Shown here: piece by piece, positions 61,130 to 64,000 of the stretch
How the letters are laid out: each line of letters opens with the position of its first letter
How positions within the stretch are numbered: the stretch's first letter is position 1
Assembly (NCBI GenBank): GCA_963747555.1
Contig: CAVVFZ010000011.1
Location: 124,001-188,000, forward strand
Reading direction: 5' to 3'
From: DUZB01 sp963747555
GTDB lineage: Bacteria; Desulfobacterota; DSM-4660; Desulfatiglandales; Desulfatiglandaceae
DNA length: 64,000 nt
The notes under the pieces: model-generated
What the model was told of the DNA's origin: nothing
The model's database searches: none
Seen by the model: the letters and a program-made list of their open reading frames with translations, nothing else
Translations under genes and position numbers: made by a program

Positions 61130-63292
61130 CTATAGTATGCTGGGAACACGGAAGTAATCCTTTTCTTTGAAGGGAGCATTCCGCAAAAGGAGCGCCGGTT
61201 CTCCCGGGTCGGCACGGTCTTCCTCGCGCCACACGTTTTCCGTCTCCATGACATGACTCATGGGTTGGACATTTTCCGTATTCAGTTGCTGGAGGGTCTC
61301 AAAATGCTCCAACAGTTCATTGATATCGTTCCGGTAGGCCCGGGCTTCCACATCCGAGAGCGTCAGCCGCGCGAGTTTTGCCACATGCCTCACCTCTTTT
61401 TCAGAGATCCTTTCCCGGTTTCCCTCACAGGCCCGGTCCATCTTTTGGGCTAAAATACCCTGAGCCATGTTTGAAGAAGATTCCGCCGAGCCCCCGATCA
61501 CCAGTCCCAGATCCTCGAGCTGGCCACGATCCACCAGGGAGGGCGATTGGGTCAACGGACAGTAAGCGCGCCGGTTTTTTGGAAAGGCAATCACATCCCG
61601 TATGGAAGGTGCATCCAGGATCATGGCTACCACTCGATCCATACCCAGGGCCAGTCCCCCATGGGGCGGGGCTCCGTATTCCAGGGCCTTCAGGAAGAAT
61701 CCGAATTTTACCTGGGCCTCTTCAGAGCTCAAGCCTATGGCCTGGAAGATCTTCTTTTGGATTTCCATATCGTGGATACGGATGCTTCCTCCCCCCAGTT
61801 CCTCGCCATTCATGACGAGATCGTAGGATCTGGACTTGAGGGAAAGCATGTCGTTCCAGTCCAATGGATTGAAATCGGTTCTGTCGGGCATGGTAAAAGG
61901 ATGATGAAGAGAATTGAGCTTCCCGTTCTTTATCTCCAGCAGCGGGAAGTCCGTTACCCACAGGGGGTGAAACGGTTTGTCGGGAACCATCCCAAGCCTT
62001 TTTACAAGATGGAGACGGAGGGTTCCGAGCACTGTGTTCACCAAGTCCCTGGAGGGATCGGCAATCATCAGGAGAACATCGCCTTCTTCCACGTTGAAAC
62101 GCCCTGCCAGATTTGCCAGTTCGCTTTCGGAAAAAAACTGGACAATGTTGGACTGCAGTTTCCCTTCGACAACTTTCATCCAGGTCAGCCCTTTGGCGCC
62201 CATGGCAGGAACCACTTTCATGGCATATTCATTCTGGAGAACATTCTTGCTGAGCGAATCTCCATAGCCTTTCACGCGGAATCCTTTGATATGACCGCCT
62301 TCGCGAAGGATTTTGCGAAAAATGGAATAGGAGGTATCTCTCATGATATCGGTCACTTCTTTAAAAACCATGGGAAAGCGAAGATCCGGCCTGTCTGATC
62401 CGTACCCTTCCATGGCATCTTCGTACGTCATACGGGGAAACGGGGTCGGGAGTTGGATGTCGCAAACGGCAAACATCCGTACGGTCAATTCCTCCACTAT
62501 TTCGTATATGAATTCCTCATCAATGAAGGAAGCCTCCATGTCCAGTTGCGTAAATTCCGGCTGCCGGTTCGGCCTCAGATCTTCATCGCGAAAACATCTC
62601 GCCATCTGAAAATATCGGTCCATTCCTCCCATCATAAGCAGTTGTTTGAAAAGTTGAGGGGATTGGGGCAGGGCATAGAATTTGCCCTGATGCACCCGGC
62701 TGGGCACCAGATAGTCTCTGGCCCCCTCGGGTGTGCTTTTGGTGAGGAAGGGGGTTTCCACCTCGATGAAGCGCTGCTGATCCAGGTATTCCCTGATGGC
62801 CTTAAAGATTTCATACCTTTTCTTGAAACGATTTTGCACGGAGTGACGTCGAAGATCGAGATACCTGTATTGCATCCGGATCTCCTCGTCCACGTTTTCC
62901 GGACTTGACTGTATTTCTTCGCCGAAGACAATGGCCTTTTCAGAAATCTGGAAGGGCAGGGGGGTCGATCTGGAAAGGAGTTGAAAACCGACAGCGGAAA
63001 CTTCAATATCGCCCGTTTCCAGGTTCGGGTTTTGTGTGCCCTCTTCTCTCAAACGTACCTTTCCCTGGACTTGAATGACATATTCTTCCTTGAGGAGTAC
63101 AGCCTTACGGTAATCTTCGCTATTGATTTCCGGGTTGAATACCACCTGAGCGATTCCACGAATATCCCGCAAATGGATAAACAGAACGTTTCCATGGTCC
63201 CGGATGGCATCCACCCAACCCATGAGATGCACTTCCTTCCCTTCGTGGGACGCTCTCAGATCTCCACAATAAACTCTTTTTCTCCAATTCAT
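61130..63292 (-). CDS. aspS-gatC: Aspartyl-tRNA synthetase fused to amidotransferase subunit GatC
   Basis: The start MNWRKRVYCGDLRASHEGKEVHLMGWV (63292) gives 720 residues; the upstream ATGs extend the frame without conserved sequence. Residues 1 to ~600 are a bacterial AspRS with the OB-fold, YRYLDLRR, QSPQLFKQLLMMGG, FRDEDLRPNRQPEFTQLD, and GLALGMDRVVAMI. Residues 629-720 are a full GatC (ISEKEVRHVAKLARLTLSDVE ... DYFRVPSIL). His33 (RDHGN) and Gly85 (REEGTQNPN) are the signature of non-discriminating AspRS that also charges tRNA(Asn). The fusion would hold the synthetase on the GatCAB complex that amidates Asp-tRNA(Asn). It is followed directly by gatA. Confidence 0.95.
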   Translation of the reverse strand: MNWRKRVYCGDLRASHEGKEVHLMGWVDAIRDHGNVLFIHLRDIRGIAQVVFNPEINSEDYRKAVLLKEEYVIQVQGKVRLREEGTQNPNLETGDIEVSAVGFQLLSRSTPLPFQISEKAIVFGEEIQSSPENVDEEIRMQYRYLDLRRHSVQNRFKKRYEIFKAIREYLDQQRFIEVETPFLTKSTPEGARDYLVPSRVHQGKFYALPQSPQLFKQLLMMGGMDRYFQMARCFRDEDLRPNRQPEFTQLDMEASFIDEEFIYEIVEELTVRMFAVCDIQLPTPFPRMTYEDAMEGYGSDRPDLRFPMVFKEVTDIMRDTSYSIFRKILREGGHIKGFRVKGYGDSLSKNVLQNEYAMKVVPAMGAKGLTWMKVVEGKLQSNIVQFFSESELANLAGRFNVEEGDVLLMIADPSRDLVNTVLGTLRLHLVKRLGMVPDKPFHPLWVTDFPLLEIKNGKLNSLHHPFTMPDRTDFNPLDWNDMLSLKSRSYDLVMNGEELGGGSIRIHDMEIQKKIFQAIGLSSEEAQVKFGFFLKALEYGAPPHGGLALGMDRVVAMILDAPSIRDVIAFPKNRRAYCPLTQSPSLVDRGQLEDLGLVIGGSAESSSNMAQGILAQKMDRACEGNRERISEKEVRHVAKLARLTLSDVEARAYRNDINELLEHFETLQQLNTENVQPMSHVMETENVWREEDRADPGEPALLLRNAPFKEKDYFRVPSIL

Positions 63293-63689
63293 ATGTGTCA
63301 CCATGAAATTATTACAAAAATGATCAAAACAAAAAATTATACCCGAAATGAAGGTCGCAATCAAGACCTTCTTGCTGCAAATATGATGGCTCCTTATTTA
63401 TTGACGGCGGAAAGACCATCTTTGAGCAAGGTCCATGCCGGGAATTTCTTGGAAAAAAAGGACGAATGCGTACATTTTCGTCATTCGACTTGCTTTTTAA
63501 TTACGAAAATGTATATTGAATGGTTTTGTTTTTTTATCCGCACAGCATGAGAAAGAGAAAATGTTGAAGATACGGGAGCTCTTTGATCGTGGCATCATAG
63601 TTGCAAAGATTTTAACGTTTTTGGGTCTGAAAAGATTTTTTTAGGGTTATGGAAGATGGTGTTCTAATATTGAAAGGTGTTGATTTAAA
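63293..63689. promoter_or_regulatory. Divergent intergenic region with an inverted repeat
   Basis: The ~400 bases between aspS-gatC and the mvhD-like gene contain no gene. A perfect 11-base inverted repeat, TACATTTTCGT (63471-63481) and ACGAAAATGTA (63503-63513), is separated by 21 bases. It could be a paired operator or a weak hairpin. No other regulatory site was clear. Confidence 0.4.
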
Positions 63690-64000
63690 ATGAATGGCAA
63701 ATATGAATTGACTTTGGCGCTTTTTTATTGTCAAAACGTTCCGGGCAGTGGCGAGGGAGAGCGGAAGATCCTGGAGAAAAAGTACGGGAGGGCGATTCGC
63801 CTCTTTCCTCTGCCCTGCAGCGGCCGATTGGATGCCGTCCATCTCTTGAGGGCGCTGGAAGAGTTTGCGGATGCGGCCTATGTGGTTGCCTGCCCGAAAG
63901 GAAGCTGCCGCTATTTCGAGGGGAATTCAAGGGCCGGGAAGCGGGTGGAAAAGACACGGGAACTCATTGAGCAAATCGGTCTGGAAGGGAACAGGATCGG
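63690..64000 (+). CDS. Hydrogenase iron-sulfur subunit, MvhD-like (partial at window edge)
   Basis: The ATG at 63690 opens a frame to the window end (103 residues). CQNVPG at residues 14-19, LPCSGRLD, VVACPKGSCRYFEGN and RAGKRVEKTRELIEQIGL are the conserved blocks of the MvhD/FrhD iron-sulfur subunit, which passes electrons between a hydrogenase or formate dehydrogenase and heterodisulfide reductase-type HdrA. The second Cys pair is intact in what is visible. The rest of the operon lies beyond the window. Confidence 0.85.
   Translation, partial: MNGKYELTLALFYCQNVPGSGEGERKILEKKYGRAIRLFPLPCSGRLDAVHLLRALEEFADAAYVVACPKGSCRYFEGNSRAGKRVEKTRELIEQIGLEGNRI

Overview
This 64 kb window reads as the chromosome of an anaerobic deltaproteobacterium (Desulfobacterota, probably near the Syntrophales or Desulfatiglans-type lineages). 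The support is a start of an MvhD-like hydrogenase iron-sulfur subunit at the right edge, the indirect Asn-tRNA route (GatA, GatB and an AspRS-GatC fusion), a TRAP transporter, a UlaG-like metallo-hydrolase, a sigma-54 glnA promoter, and typical type I-C cas genes. Lineage is inferred from protein style only; no rRNA or tRNA gene was seen.

Layout. 1-2.1 kb: the tail of an addiction-module antitoxin with its RelE/ParE toxin, a MITE-like element, and two broken genes (a YhcG-type nuclease and a WYL regulator) facing each other. 2.1-3.0 kb: a non-coding stretch with a second MITE, a pair of direct repeats and a hairpin terminator. 3.0-13.4 kb: a type I-C CRISPR-Cas locus. A helical ORFan and a YggL-like gene overlap each other and cas3; then come cas5c, cas8c (with an internal cas11c start), an enlarged cas7c, a four-helix-bundle gene wedged before cas4, a cas1 broken by one base, cas2, a leader, and 17 repeats whose 16 spacers have a very strange composition. 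13.4-19.7 kb: a DUF2442 gene, cell-wall genes (L,D-transpeptidase, frameshifted DUF882 peptidase), Hsp33, an IS3 relic, and an ExeA-like/OmpA-like pair.

20-38.9 kb is signalling and accessory DNA. It holds an 822-residue GAF-like protein, a zinc-ribbon adenylate cyclase/AAA/TPR protein, and a small biosynthetic-looking island. That island has an isoprenoid-synthase-like domain fused to radical SAM/SPASM, a 98-residue peptide with its own promoter, a second radical SAM protein and an ImmA/IrrE peptidase. It is the best candidate here for an undescribed system. A giant Ser/Thr-kinase-like/AAA/GAF/PAS/histidine-kinase/receiver gene follows, broken by about six single-base shifts.

39-64 kb is mostly housekeeping: two MFS exporters, a metallo-hydrolase, MalQ, poly-gamma-glutamate hydrolase, AsnA, a SYLF protein, an endonuclease/phosphatase-fold protein, TRAP DctQM, a MaoC hydratase, an atypical Rieske protein, a Crp/Fnr regulator, an M50 protease, a ferritin-like protein, GlmS, GlnA, GatB, GatA and AspS-GatC. 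A long palindromic repeat family (three complete copies and one half copy) sits in the gaps at 17.4, 50.4, 56.0 and 59.4 kb.

Single-base frameshifts recur (cas1, DUF882, the second radical SAM gene, the giant kinase). They fall mostly at short homopolymers, while essential genes are clean, so both real decay and residual assembly error must be considered.
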